Program-made: the position numbers and the translations under genes
The notes under the pieces: model-generated
The model's input: the letters and a program-made list of their open reading frames with translations, nothing else
What the model was told of the DNA's origin: nothing
The model's database searches: none
DNA from: Fragilaria crotonensis
Lineage: Eukaryota > Bacillariophyta > Fragilariophyceae > Fragilariales > Fragilariaceae
Reading direction: 5' to 3'
DNA length: 39,245 bases
NCBI GenBank assembly: GCA_022925895.1
Contig: JAKSYS010000599.1
Location: 1-39,245 of the forward strand
In this document: positions 10,890-23,300 of the stretch, in pieces
Position numbering within the stretch: position 1 is the first letter of the stretch
How the letters are laid out: each line of letters starts with the position of its first letter

Positions 10890-12735
10890 CTATAACATCT
10901 GAATCGAGTGCAGGGCTTTACATCGTCCTAATCGACGAGGCCACTCTACCTCATTCTGTCTGAATGCTATCTCAAAGTGCACGACAAGTCTCCTTCTGAA
11001 ATCGTCAAGGCTTAAATCCCGAACCTTTATTGCACGATGCCCAGCATCATTGACCTCCTCATCCATTTCAGAGGAGGCAATACCTGCAGAAGGTGGATAC
11101 AACACTTCCGCCTCCGTATGCTGAGAAATACTAGACCTTGTTGTTGTATCTTCATTTATGTCCTGGACTGCCGCAATTCCATTCTCGCGAGCAGCCACGG
11201 GATTTGCGAGACGCTTAAGGGCCGTAGGAATATCATCGCCAGCTATTTCATCATCATCAACCAACATTGTTGTTGCATAATCACTTGGAACACCATTGTT
11301 CCATTCCGTATGGAGACCGTCGACGTTGAGCAACAAGTTATGCAAGGCGCAACAGGTGTGGAAGACCTTATCGGGCATGCTGGTACCATGTAGACGAATG
11401 CCTGATTTCAGAATTCGCCAACGCCCTTTCAGGATCCCAAAGGTACACTCAACGTCCTTGCGTAGTGATTCGAGCCATGCCGAGAATCGGATCTCAGATC
11501 GGCTGTTGCTCGTTTTAATAGGAGGTACTGTTGTTGATCGGCTGAGGTAGCCGTTGTCAACCAATAGCCAACCACCTTGATACTTTTTCTTCACGACAGT
11601 TCCTGCTGCATCCAAGGAGTACAAATGGAAAACAAGATCATCCAGAATCTTACCCTGATGTAGCTGTTCCATGAATGGATCAAATAGCTGAAGCGTTTTG
11701 TCGTTCCATCGAGCAGGATGATAGCTGAAGCGTTTTGTCGTTCCATCGAGCAGGATGGCCTGAAGTTGTCGACAAGATTTGTCGACGATGGTTGACTGTG
11801 ATGTTGTAGGCTCGAGCTGTATGCGAGCTCTTAAACCCGAGATGGGCCTGTCTATTGCGATTGCTAACACGCTCAAGAAGCACATGGGTTGCATCAGTGC
11901 TTCCAACAGCACCAGGAAATCCCGCCATTTCGTATTCCTTGACGTGTGTTCGAGCTTCACCATACGTAGTAGGGGAGGTGACCCATCGTTCATACAACAC
12001 AGTACTACCATAGTCCAAGAACTGATGAAGAAAAACACGAATCACCTCTTCACTGATGCATGTGGCTTCTTGCAAATCATCAAGCGTCCATGATCGGCCC
12101 AAGTACCGAAGCGCTGACAAGATCAATATAGATATGGGCGATGATAGAAACCCAATCATGTCTCTCGTTCCAGTATGCCATCTCGAAAATTGAGGACAGA
12201 CTTCAAGCTCAGAGTTCAATGTAAGGAAAGAGGCATAAGGTCAACGGAAACGTCGTCTGAACAAGGCTTGAAACCGGGGATTCTCGACTTGTGGATGCAT
12301 GACGTAAATATGGTACCACATTGTCCTTCGCGGATTTACGGAGAAATCCTGCTGCTGCTGCCCTGGCAGGGAAGGGAATCCTTGCCGAACGGTACGAGCT
12401 GTTGGAAAGAAGGTGGTCTTCTTTGGTCGTCGAGTCTTCCTTTTGACTAATGGACTGAGTGCTTTATTCCTTGTCGTCGCGGGAACAGATCCTGTGTTGA
12501 GTAGCGCCAACGATGATGACCACAGTACCAGATTGAGTATCCTGTTGGCCTCGTCTGTTCCATCATCATCATCATCATAACAGGCAACAGGAGTGACAAT
12601 GCCAGCACCACTCATGTGTCCATGACGGAAAGCATGATAGGAAAGAGGTGGGCCAGCATTGATCGTCATGTCAATAGTAACAAAAGGGTTCAATAAATTG
12701 TAGCTATCTAGTAAAATCGCATATGTGGCACACAC
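10890..12735 (-). pseudogene. PIF/Harbinger DDE transposase (DDE_Tnp_4 type), one nonsense and one frameshift
   Basis: The transposase cuts at the inverted ends and integrates at TWA-type targets. The N-terminal part (12735-12244) ends with NPRRTMWYHIYVMHP and FRRRFR, then meets TGA (12243-12241) where a Leu is expected. The same frame continues with PYASFLTL, the helix-rich region and the first catalytic Asp in GSTDATHV. At 11684-11757 a 37-bp tandem duplication shifts the frame. With a single copy the reading runs straight through from GHPARWNDKTLQL into FDPFMEQLH. The second Asp is in WLLVDNGYL and the Glu in LRKDVECTFGILKGRW. Subtracting the duplication gives 603 codons, an exact number. 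The true start may be an inner Met. Confidence 0.93.
11684..11757. repeat. 37-bp tandem duplication inside the transposase gene
   Basis: The units 11684-11720 and 11721-11757 are identical. Since 37 is not a multiple of three, the second copy shifts the transposase frame; without it the two flanking frames join exactly. Perfect identity suggests a recent slippage or repair event, or an assembly artefact. Confidence 0.95.
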
Positions 12736-12936
12736 AATGTGAAGCCGAATGTGTGGTTCAAGAGCGCGGGATGTACGAATCCAACCAAATCAAGTGCAGA
12801 ATACAGCACTTCACTTGTTCTAATAAATTTCCGTTGCTAAAAGCATAGCCGACGAGAATGTATTTCATTTCCGTCGGGATAGCAACATTCCAGGCGTCCG
12901 ACGAGAATTTTTTCAAATCCGTCGGAGATTTTCGTC

Positions 12937-13025
12937 TGGTAAGGGTCCACTTTCGACGATAACGGAAACGAAAGTCGATTTTTGTTCCCGTTTCCGTTAA
13001 AATTCTCGTCTGATAAGGAATAGCC
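12937..13025 (-). repeat. Right terminal and subterminal inverted repeat of Harbinger
   Basis: This is the inverted counterpart of 8828-8924. Just inside lie two small hairpins with arms CCGACG/CGTCGG (12849-12877 and 12898-12925), each enclosing AGAAT and a T-rich loop. They form a direct subterminal repeat that has no match seen at the left end. Confidence 0.88.
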
Positions 13026-13248
13026 TTATAGATGAATCATGCAGTAGTCAGTGTTGTACTAGACACTTACCTACTGGGGGCGTACCCCGTAACGGTTACG
13101 TCCTGGTTCTTAACCCGAACCTTACGCCGACCTGCGCGTCGCTAGGTTCCGTTAACCCGAACCATATCATTGTTGCTCGCCAGACCTCTGTCCTGGCCCA
13201 TATCCTGGACGGTCGCCGGGTTCCCTTCCCGGAAACTCCGACCCGTTT

Positions 13249-13284
13249 CAATTTAAATCTGGTGCCTAGCACCAATTTAAATTG
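13249..13284 (+). repeat. Strong hairpin in the copia 5' leader
   Basis: The arms CAATTTAAAT (13249-13258) and ATTTAAATTG (13275-13284) pair perfectly, with an inner stem GGTGC/GCACC (13261-13265, 13269-13273) and a 3-nt loop. It lies 80 nt after the 5' LTR and before the first ORF, where packaging or dimerisation signals of LTR elements sit. That role is inferred from position. Confidence 0.75.
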
Positions 13285-13444
13285 CTCTAACCCTTGTTCT
13301 TTTTCATTCCAGCCCTCCCTCAATACCAGCAGTACATGTCCCTACTGCTGGGAGAAAGAAATTCTCATTCCTTGCGCTCACTTTTTTTTGCAAAACTGTT
13401 CTCACACAACTAACACTTCATCCTCAACTTTTGCAACACTCACC

Positions 13445-16093
13445 ATGGACAACCCAGCGCCCACCCGTTCGCCTCCAACCAAGGCTAACCCTCCCTCCGC
13501 CCATTGTGTCAAACCTACGAAGCACATGGCGAACTACGTCGCCGCCGACGGCGATTTTGCAGCTCCATTTGACCCATTCAAAAATGCTGTTCTCCCTTGC
13601 AACCTCTCTAACATCTATGTTGCAACTTCTAACCACTTGACTAACACTTATCCTACAGCTGGATCTAACCCCAACACGCCCAAGAAGAGCACCAACAAGG
13701 CTCCAGGCAATTTTCAGCGCACTCGCACGGCCCTGACTCCTGAGCAAGAGTCCGCCGAGATCTCGCGTTTCCTTGCACTCGTCGAGCAAGAACGCGCCCA
13801 AGACACCAAGACCAGGGTTACCTACGCCTGCAAACCCTCCAACAAAGCAGGATCTACCAAAATGGGTCGCTCCCATTCTATTTCCAACGCAAACGGCGCC
13901 ACCAACGACATCGAAGCCGCCGAACCCAAAAATGACAACGACGACGACGCGCGCAATACCACTCCTTCCACCTCCCTCCCGCGCCAAGAAGACTCCCCAC
14001 TCGCATCCTACGAAAGGCCTATCAAGAAACAACGTGTTAGATTCGATAATTCCATCACAATCATCAAGAACAAGGACAACAATGAAGTCGCGAAATGCGA
14101 CTCTTTCAAGATCCCGGCGTTTGACGCCGAAGACCTCTCCACCAACAAGAGGGGTACCATTCAAACCGTCTCCAAAAGGGCTTTCCAATGCACTTCTCCA
14201 ATCCGCAATCCGACGATTACTCGTAGAGAAATCGTCGAAACTGAGAAGCCCATCAAGTTATTCGACGAAAACGCACGTTTCACGACCGTGCTCCCCGAAG
14301 ACGCTCCCCTTAAAAAATTCCGACGACGCCATCCTTTCCGGCGACAAAAGCGCTTTCGAACAAGACCTCACTGACCTTAATCCGCCAGAAATTGGCGGAG
14401 AACGAGACGAAACAGTGACGGCAGCAATGGATGACAACCATTCGAAAAAACGCAAATTCATGTATGGCGCCGGCAACGAATATACACCCGCGACGCCAGA
14501 ACATGTGGTTTTTCCCCCTGGTACTGTTTTTACGACGGTCTCAACGACAGACGAACAGTTCTTCCACAAGTACTGCCCTTCTACGCCTGGGAACGAGACG
14601 CGCTTCTTCAAACACCGCATCAATGCGGTCATACACGGCGCCACAGTGTTCCTTCCTGGGACTCCGCCCAGCACAACCTCCGGCCGCACTCGCGGCATTT
14701 CAGTCACCAGTCTCCCCGACAAGAACACCCCCGTCCATGGTGACGCCATCAATGGCCCCGGTCACAACGACGGCATTGGTCCGATGTCCGAGCGCGATCC
14801 CGGAATCGAAAATGCCGTTAACCCCAACTTCAACGACGACATTTGCAAAAATGTCCTTGCTGTAGTTAACATGTCAGCCAATACCTCTATCTACTCGCCG
14901 CCTGCGCTGAGTAGTAGACGTAGTGTGCATTTGTACATGCCTGAACTCACACGTACGTCATGTCCTACTCACACTGCCCTCACAGACGGAATCCGAACAA
15001 AACCAATGGCAGAAATTTTCATCAAGACTCCTCCCCAGGACGAGAAATCGAAATTCCCTACGTCGAATTCCCCTCCCACTCCGCCCTACACAGACAAGAC
15101 TCCCGCGGACACCACCTACGCGTCCGTGGACATGCTGATGACTACTTTTCCAGCACAGCCACACGCAATGTCCGCCTTCCATCGCCCGGACACCAAGATC
15201 TACGGTGAGACAGACACGACGAACAAGAAAACTACCCGCTTTTTGTCAGTCACATATCACAATTTTTTTCTCACAAAACTGCAGCTCCTACAAACTGCAA
15301 CCCCTTTTACTTCCAACCCATCTCCGAAGACCCTCATATTTTTCATCCCATCGTCGACAGCGACGACTACGAGACATCATCTACCGCGTGCAACGCCTCA
15401 CGTCTCATTCAAGACCCTGAAGCTTTTAGGATTCCAACGCCCTTCAGCTTCGACAGACATCCATCTCCCTTCACGTTTGCATCCGAAACTTTCTCGCCTT
15501 TATTCTCCCACTTCACCGCCACCGACGGCGCCTACGACTGCCTTTCTACGACTACAGGCATCACCAACTTCGTCGAAGCCATGTCAAGTGATCACCCTAC
15601 GGATCCCTACCGACTTGACACTGCGTTTGTCCCCCTACCGACAGACAGCACATTGGACCCAATCCACCATGTGCCCTTCCTGCAGCACTCCTCTGAGCTT
15701 GACTCAAGGACTAACCCTCATGCTGCCCTTCTATATTACCCTGATGCAACTTTACAGGATAATGTTAATGGGCCGGTCACCATGCGCAATCTACCTGCAT
15801 GCGTTGACGTTAGCATCACCGCTGCATCCTTCTGCCTCCGATACATCCAATCGGACGCCGCGACCAAGAAATGTATCCGTGACCTCACTACGGACCACCT
15901 ACGTCATTTCTTCCGCGAACTTCACCCTGTCCTAACTGTGGATCATACAACTATTGCTGACAATGATGACAGCATTGAGTACATCCAATGTATGCAACAC
16001 ACTTTGAACAGGACAACCAACTTAGTCATGGACAATTTACCTGCTGAATTGCTCCAAACTAACTTCCCAGATGGCACCCTGCCTCTTATCTGA
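13445..16093 (+). CDS. Unrecognised ORF upstream of copia gag, about 880 codons with two homopolymer frameshifts
   Basis: This coding stretch lies between the copia 5' leader and gag, where Ty1/copia elements normally have nothing. It starts at ACCATGG (13445) with MDNPAPTRSPPTKANPP. The frame is open to about 14330, changes at an A6 run (about 14322), is open to about 15265, changes back at a T7 run (about 15264) and stays open to TGA at 16091-16093. The two shifts cancel, so only the section between them is out of frame. The first ~330 residues are low-complexity, Ser/Thr/Pro/Asn-rich with a basic patch IKKQRVRFDN, and probably disordered. The C-terminal third is more globular (for example TKKCIRDLTTDHLRHFFREL). 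No known domain is recognised. It could be a novel gag extension or a captured host gene. Confidence 0.65.
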
Positions 16094-17303
16094 GTCTCCT
16101 GACTGATCATGAGCCAGACACCCCAGGCCATGAATGTGCCTTGCCATTCTCTATGCCTTCAAGACACTGCATCTTGTTCACTTTCTGACCTACCCTTCAA
16201 GTCAAGATTCCACTTTCAAGTTTATGCCACATGACCTCTCTGACATCATCCGGAATGTGCCATCCTTTGCGACAGCACTGAGTTTATTTCCCAACCAAAG
16301 TAATTTCAGAGACGTCCCTGCATTCATTCACACTTTCTTCCAAGACCAACAAGTTGCTTCCAACCCCTTCGACAAGCGACAAGACAGCCAACGCTCATCC
16401 TACAATGAGCATCCTACCAACTTTGGCTCTACTTCACTATTTGCCTTCACTTATTCTCCGCTTGTGAACGGCTTTGGTGACCCATCTCCCGAATCCCACC
16501 TAGAAGCTCTCTAGCTGCAAGGTCCCTCATCTCAGCTGCCCTCCAACACCATGCATCTCTCTCTACCAAGGTCACCAATGGTGATGACCCAGATTTGCAA
16601 CCTACCAACATCATTCTTGGAGCCCTACCCCAGCTGACATGATCTTCAACTACCATTGCTCTGCCTTCCCAATGGCTACTCTACCTACAACTGAGCAGCT
16701 CAATGGCAACACTACCTATGCAATGAACCCTGCTACCACCCTAGCAGTGAACTTTGTGATTTGTCAAGATATATCTCCAAATTACCTCCAAGAGATCGAC
16801 ATCCCGCTGGAAACCATCAATATCCTGGACAAGTCCCACTTCATCCCAATTTCTACCAACACCTACAACTACTCGATCGACTTTCTACCAGATCATGAGT
16901 ATCTACTCTTCCGTGTTGTCAAGACTCGATGTTATCGATCCCCAACGTGCTACCGCAGACCCCAGAACCATCCAATGTTCTCATCTTCCAAGGTACACAC
17001 TCAGAGAACCCATCCTACACCTCTGGATCTCAAGTTGAACTGCCTATTCCAAAGGAAGGAGCACACACCTTCCCTATCATCTATGATTCTGGCAATCTGC
17101 CCATCATTTTTGATCACAGAAATGGCAATGTTGAACCCTACACTTCAACCACAGTTCAAGCCCTTTTTCAGACTCAAGCTTGCATTCCTATGACTGCAAA
17201 CTATGAAGCAAATCAATGGGCATGTCCTAACAACCCCAGTCAACTTTGGCGCCAGTCAAATCCTGTCCACCATGTTGTTGATGATCCTCACACTGTTCCT
17301 TGA
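16094..17303 (+). pseudogene. Decayed coding stretch between the extra ORF and gag
   Basis: Protein-like sequence continues past 16093 in changing frames: 16134-16514 (to …SPESHLEAL), about 16500-16638 (SLAARSLISAALQHHASLS), 16639-16930 (MATLPTTEQLNGN, then LQEIDIPLETINILDKSHF) and 16929-17303 (to HHVVDDPHTVP). Composition and style resemble the flanking ORFs. It may once have joined the upstream ORF to gag as one long polyprotein, or be a separate protein. At least three indels are needed to make it continuous, and no domain is recognised. Confidence 0.45.
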
Positions 17304-20300
17304 TCTTGCTATCAGACTTATCCAAGTTATCACCACGAAACGTGGATCCGACAGTGTCTACCGCGCTTGGGCCTTGCCACATCTTCAAGACGCCCTCCAA
17401 AAGCCGGCTGATCAGATCAAACACAATCGCTTTTCATTTTTCTGGCAACAGCACAATCACCCAGAATACCCATACACAAACAAGACCCCAGAATTACTCC
17501 TTAATGTCATTCCTGGTGAGTCCAGTTCCTTGTGTTCTGACAATGAAAGCACAGCCAAATCTATTACTTGCAACTCACTTATCCCTCCTGGCCACAGACA
17601 CAATGATGTGAATGTAGCAACAGAGGATAATTGCAATGTAATTAGATATGATTTGGAAAAACAACAATGTCCTCTTGAACACAGTGCATTAGTTGTCCTA
17701 ACACGCAGATCATCGCTTCTACCGGAAAACAACCCGGGAATCGAACCTGCAACCCCCAACCCTGAAAATTCTGACAGTTCTACCGAAATTGACGAAACAG
17801 AACATGAAACGCCAGAAATCCCCAAAAACTCACCCATTCCTGACACTCCTGCTCCTTTTATTGACACTTCGCAACAAAATCCGACAGAAAATCCGTCAAA
17901 TCCCTTGCAGCGACTGTCACGTGCAGTCGGACAAATTTTAACACCAAAAACCCCCTTGTCCGACACAGCAGACCAAAACCAGCCTCCACCCGCTGAAATT
18001 GTTCCCAAAACACCAACGTCAAGACCAAACGCTCCGTTACCGACAAAACGCTCAGAAACTCACCCAACGTTCGCTTACCCGCCAAGACAAGAGACATTCT
18101 TCGACGACGACGACCAAGACGACAAACAAGAAGACGACAACGGACCGCCTCAGATTCCCTTAGGTTCCCCTGATGCCCTGACTTCATCAACAAGAACCGA
18201 CTTCACATATCCTCCGATTGAAGATCTCACAAGAACGCTCCTGAAATACGCCAAGACTGCAAACCTTCAAAAACTGAACTACCCAAGTGATCTTCTCCAA
18301 CGACGACGTCAGTTCAATGCCTTTATGGACAACCTTCAAATTGTTTGCAACATATCTCCATGGACACGCAATGTCTTTGACCTCTGGCCAAAGCAAATCA
18401 GCTACTCCCATCCATGCATTGGCACAGCACTCTACAACCTGATCTTCACCAACATCAGTGATCCTTGCCAGAAGCACATCATTGACTGCCCACCTGATGC
18501 CAGAACTGCCATTCTGACTCTAAGACGTCATTGTGCTCCACTCACCCAAGATCACATTGAACGCACGCGCGAATCCTTCTACTCGATCAAACAAGGTCAC
18601 CAAGAAGTTGCGACATCATACTTGAATCGCATTCGGACTCTCACGCGCGACTGCTATCATGCCGGTATCCCTAACACCGATGCCGACATTATCAAGCAAA
18701 CCATCCGTGGCGGCAGCAATCACCACTTTTATGCTGCTTCCTACCAACGTTTTGACGCCGACATCCGTCGAGCTGAGTTGAATGACGAAGAACTACCCAC
18801 TTTTGCGGAACTTGAGAGCCACTTGCTGAACATCGACGATTCACGTGGACTCACTCTCCCTTCCCAAAATCAACGCAATTACAACCAGCATGCAAACTCT
18901 GCACGTCAACCGTTTTCAACCCAATCCTTTCGCCCTCGCCAAGGCACAACACGCGTGTTCACACCACGCCAACAACAAGCCTTCAGTTCTATGATGCGAC
19001 CGTATACTGCTTCAAACAGCAGGCCACCGCATCGACCGAACACTCGCGGACCGAATCAAGCTCCTGCACCATCAAGACAAAACAACAATGATCGCAGAAG
19101 CACGCCACAACAATCTCGCCCTTTTCAACAACAGAATCGCGGCTCACGCCCTCCTCTCAGACCAATATCCTCAAACAATGGAAATCAACGGCGACCTCCA
19201 AACAACACACCAGCTGTGAGACGAAACCCTAACACATCCAATGCTGCAAATATTGTATGCAACAACTGTGGAAGACTTGGCCACTATGCTAACCGATGCA
19301 TAACCGCCAATCGCTCATCAACTAACCAGAACAACCGTGGAGGACCGCCGCCCAGAAATCCAAACAATGAAAATGCAGCACCCCGCAACCAGCGTGCTTA
19401 CTTCATTACTGACTCAACCTCACCCAAATCACATGTTTTTCACCATCAAGCATACATGGCCTCCTGTGATCTCCAGGACACCTTCAATGGCCCATCTGCA
19501 GTTACCTCATGGCCTGATGTCAATGCTCCTCAGATGGAAATCAACAGAGCATTGCTCAACAATGACTTTTTACCATCAGCACCAAACTCTCCACCCAACA
19601 CAGGCTCAACAGAACTCTTCCCTGAAGACCCCTTATCAACACATCAAAGATTTGGACCACCAAGTCTTGACAACTGGCTACCTGACAGTGGCGCCACATG
19701 TCATTATACACCCGTTTTCAGCGATCTTCGTGATGTTGAAGCCTGCCACATACCTGTTTCACTTGCTGATGGAACCACCAAGATCTCAACATTCAAAGGA
19801 ACCACTGACTGCTACTTCACCTCTGATGAAGGACAAAAGTCTATCCTTGGCCTAACTGATGTTTACTATATTGAAGGCCTCAGCCACCGCCTTCTTTCCC
19901 TGACAACCATCTCTGCAACCCAGAATTTCACAGTCATCATCCAGAACAGAGCCACTACAATCCAGTTCCCAAACAACTCAAAATACACATGGCCTCTGCT
20001 CCTGCATGAACTCCCAACACAGAATGCCTTTTCAACTATGGCACAACCTGTGGACACCACACCTGATGAAACTTCATTTTCTTCTGCCTTTGAACAACAT
20101 GTTCATCCCCCTACACAAGCTGATACCTCAAGACCAACAACTTCTTTGCCCCTTGAGACCATATCCCGTCGCCTTGCGCACCGTAATTTCCGCAATCTCA
20201 TGACCGGATCCCTGCATCACGCTTGGAATGATCATACACTCTCGCCTGCGATTGACAAAAACACTTGGCCAATTCGTATCTCGATCAGCCAAAAACACGC

Positions 20301-23300
20301 TCGCAGCAAAATTCCTCTCAGACAAGGCTCAGAACCGTTTCACCAACTTCACCTTGATCTCATGAGAAACCCCTTTCGGTTTGGACTCACCACTGCAACA
20401 AACTATTCAGCCTACCTCTTTATTGTCACAACACCTGGCAAACTGACTGGCTGGATAGGACTTCCAACTGAAAGCACCACATCCATCATCACAGCCCTTA
20501 AGTCCTGGCTTACTCAGACAGAACTACTTGGCCGCACAAAGTCCGTCCGCTTCATCCGTACTGATGCCGGATCTGCCTTTACATCTGCAAAATTCATCAC
20601 AGAATGCAACAACCTTGGAATCAAACTTGAAGCTGCTGCTCCAGAACACCAAGAAATGAATGGCATCTGTGAAGCCAAATGGAGAGAAGTTCACAACACT
20701 GCAAATGTACTTCTCAACACTGCCCGACTTGGCGGTGCCTTCTTCCATCATGCACATGCCTATGCTGTTAGCATTATTAATGCTTGCCCAGCCAAGAATG
20801 TGACTGACCAACATGGCAACCCAACCACACCCTTCCAATACAGCTATGGCAGAAAACCAAGCCTTGCCAACTTCCGTGTATTTGGATGCCCTGTCTACTT
20901 CAAGCGCTACGAACCGACCTTCCGCAACAAGCTCATTACCTATAAGCAACAACTCCAACGTGCTTCCCGTGGTATCTTCATCGGATTTCCAGAGAACTCA
21001 GCCGGATGGCTAGTTTACTCTCCTGATCATCCTCAGCGCATCGTAATCACTCGCGACGCCTACTTTGATGAAGACTTCAGCTCTGCCCTTGCCTTTGATT
21101 CAAAGCCCTTTGCCGGAGCCATTCCCATCCGATCTCACTTGGATCCCAATGGACTCCAAACTTTGGACAACTCTGAACCATCAATTGTCCACCAAACTGG
21201 ATCTGCTGCCAATCTAGGCATCACACCATCCACCTATCTTGAAGAACTCCATGACTCTGAACAACTTTTACAAGCACAAGACAATGGACCTTCAAGCCCT
21301 GCCCATCCAGAAGATGATATTGATGACACTGATCCCATCACAGAATCTGACATCTCTCCTGGACCAACACCACCAACTCCTCAGCTGATCAACTGGACCT
21401 TTCACCAACTGAGACACACCCCACTTCACAAGGAAATGACTTTATACTTCCAAGAGTGTGCTGAATCTCTACCATCAGTTGATCCCATTCACACCGCCAT
21501 GCTTGCCGTTGACGCATCCACAACTTCGCCCACCGATGATCCAGTGGACAAGTATCTTCCTGAACCGCAATCCTTCAAAGCCGTTCTCAAACTTGACGAT
21601 GACGTCCGCAATGCCTGGCTACATGCTATTCGCATGGAAATCAAGAACTTAATCGACCACGATACCTTCATCCTGGGTGAACAACCCCGGAAAGATGAAC
21701 TCATCATCCCTGTCAAACTTGTCTTGAAAGCAAAACAAACTGCAACTGGTAAACTTGAAAAACTTAAAGCTCGCCTTGTCGCCCGTGGCGACTTGGAAAA
21801 ACGACGATTGAAGAAAACCAAAGCTGCTTACCAGCAATTTCTCCAACAACAAAAACAAGACAATGCTGAAAACAATCCTGAATCCAGCAAGACAACTAAC
21901 ACAATTCCAATTGAGGTACCTCAACCTTTTGAGGACACATGGTCACCCTGTGCATCTTCAAGAGGGGTCAAGTTACTTCTCTCAACAATCTGTGCATCCC
22001 ACCGCACTCTCAAAAGTGCCGACTTCATTGGTGCATATCCACAAGCCAAAGTCATTGAACCACTTTGTCAGACTTCCACTTGAGTATGCATATTACTTCC
22101 CTGAATATGCTAAATACTTTGGAACTCCAGCCCTTTTGAACAAGGGAATCTATGGACTTGTTTACTCTGGAAAATATTGGAACATTGAATTCTCTGAATG
22201 GCTTTACTCCAAAGGATTCATCCAATCCCAGTCTGAACCCTCCTATTTTGTCTTTTACAACAAACACAACCAATGGTTACGCCTTCTCTTCTTTGTCGAC
22301 GACATGCTCTACGCTGGCAGCAATGACGCCATCGAAAAAGAATTCGAAGAATCCGTCCGCAATCGCTTTGACGTCAAGTTCCTTGGACCTGCTCAATGGT
22401 TCTTGCAAATGCGTATCCATCAACACAAAGACAAAACCTACACTCTCGACCAACATCGCTACGTTCTCAACACTTTGCAACGTTACGATCCCAACTCCGA
22501 GTTCCCTGAACGTGAAACGCCATTCCCACCGGATTACACTTTCAGTAAAGACAATCGACCTGTCACCGATCATGACAAACAAGTTGTCGAACAACACGAG
22601 AAACGCCTCCCATTCCGCTCCGCTGTATGTACGCTACTCTACCTTGCCTACAACACCCGTGCTGATATCCTCTTCGCAGTCTGCAAACTTGCAAAAGCCT
22701 GCGTCTGCCCTGGCGAACTCGACTTCCGTGCTCTTATCTGGCTGATTGGCTACCTACGCCGTCGCCCATATTATGCCATCAAGTTCTACCCGGATGCCAC
22801 GACCAACCCTGTTTACGACATATGTCGTCAACACCGCATTCCCCATTCCGACTTAACCGTATTTTCCGACGCCAGCTGGCAAGATTGCCCTGACACTGGC
22901 CGCTCTACTGTCGGTTATATGATCTTTCACAACGGTGCTCTCATCGAAGCCAACTCTACGATGCCAACACCAATTGCTATGTCAACGTCCGAGGCCGAAT
23001 ACATGGCCGCATGCTCTGCATCCATGGCCACAGCTCACATTCGGATGTTACTCTACGACATGACATACCTTGGAACCAAACATTGGCGCGAATCTATGCA
23101 GCGTCTTCCAACTATTCCATCGATCCTCATGATCGACAATGAAGCCACTGTGCAGATCGCCAAGAACGGCAAATTAACCCGCAAGACTCGTCAAATCGAA
23201 CGACGTTTCCACTATGTCCGTCAAGGTCAACAAGACGGTATACATCAACTACATTGGATACCTTGCGATTCCCAACTTGCCGACATCCTCACAAAAACAC

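Larger units (their letters stand above)
8828..13025. mobile_element. PIF/Harbinger DNA transposon, complete ends, two convergent genes
   Basis: The element is 4198 bp. It is flanked by TTA (8825-8827 and 13026-13028), the 3-bp target duplication typical of PIF/Harbinger. The outer ends are GGCCATTCCTTATCA (left) and, read inward on the other strand, GGCTATTCCTTATCA (right), with one mismatch. Weaker inverted similarity continues to 8924 and 12937, where both ends have TGGACCCTTA. The insertion point is confirmed by the uninterrupted 3' LTR around 24149-24155. Genes: an accessory ORF (9088-10713, +) and a DDE transposase (12735-10890, -), arranged tail to tail. Both carry lesions, so this copy is probably immobile unless helped in trans. 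Confidence 0.97.
8067..13169 (+). repeat. Copia 5' LTR, split by the Harbinger insertion (8067-8827 and 13026-13169)
   Basis: Positions 8067-8827 match 23407-24153 and 13026-13169 match 24151-24296; the intervening 8828-13025 is the Harbinger element. Without the insertion and its TTA duplication the LTR is about 902 bp. It contains a perfect 10-bp hairpin (8321-8330 with 8343-8352), a bZIP-like site ATGACATCAT (8506-8515) and, near its end, the 12-mer TTAACCCGAACC twice. The insertion lies late in the LTR and probably disrupts transcription from it. Confidence 0.95.

Noticed and set aside
11684-11757. Tandem duplication as a CRISPR or regulatory repeat
   Set aside because: There are only two identical adjacent units within a coding region and no spacers. 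It is a simple duplication that breaks the frame.
13170-13200. Primer binding site directly after the copia 5' LTR
   Set aside because: TTGTTGCTCGCC does not match the 3' end of a tRNA that I can name. A half-tRNA or atypical primer is possible but unsupported.
17730-17760. tRNA T-loop-like sequence on the minus strand (GGTTCGATTCC)
   Set aside because: The stem does not pair over five bases, no acceptor or anticodon arms are found, and it lies inside the gag reading frame.
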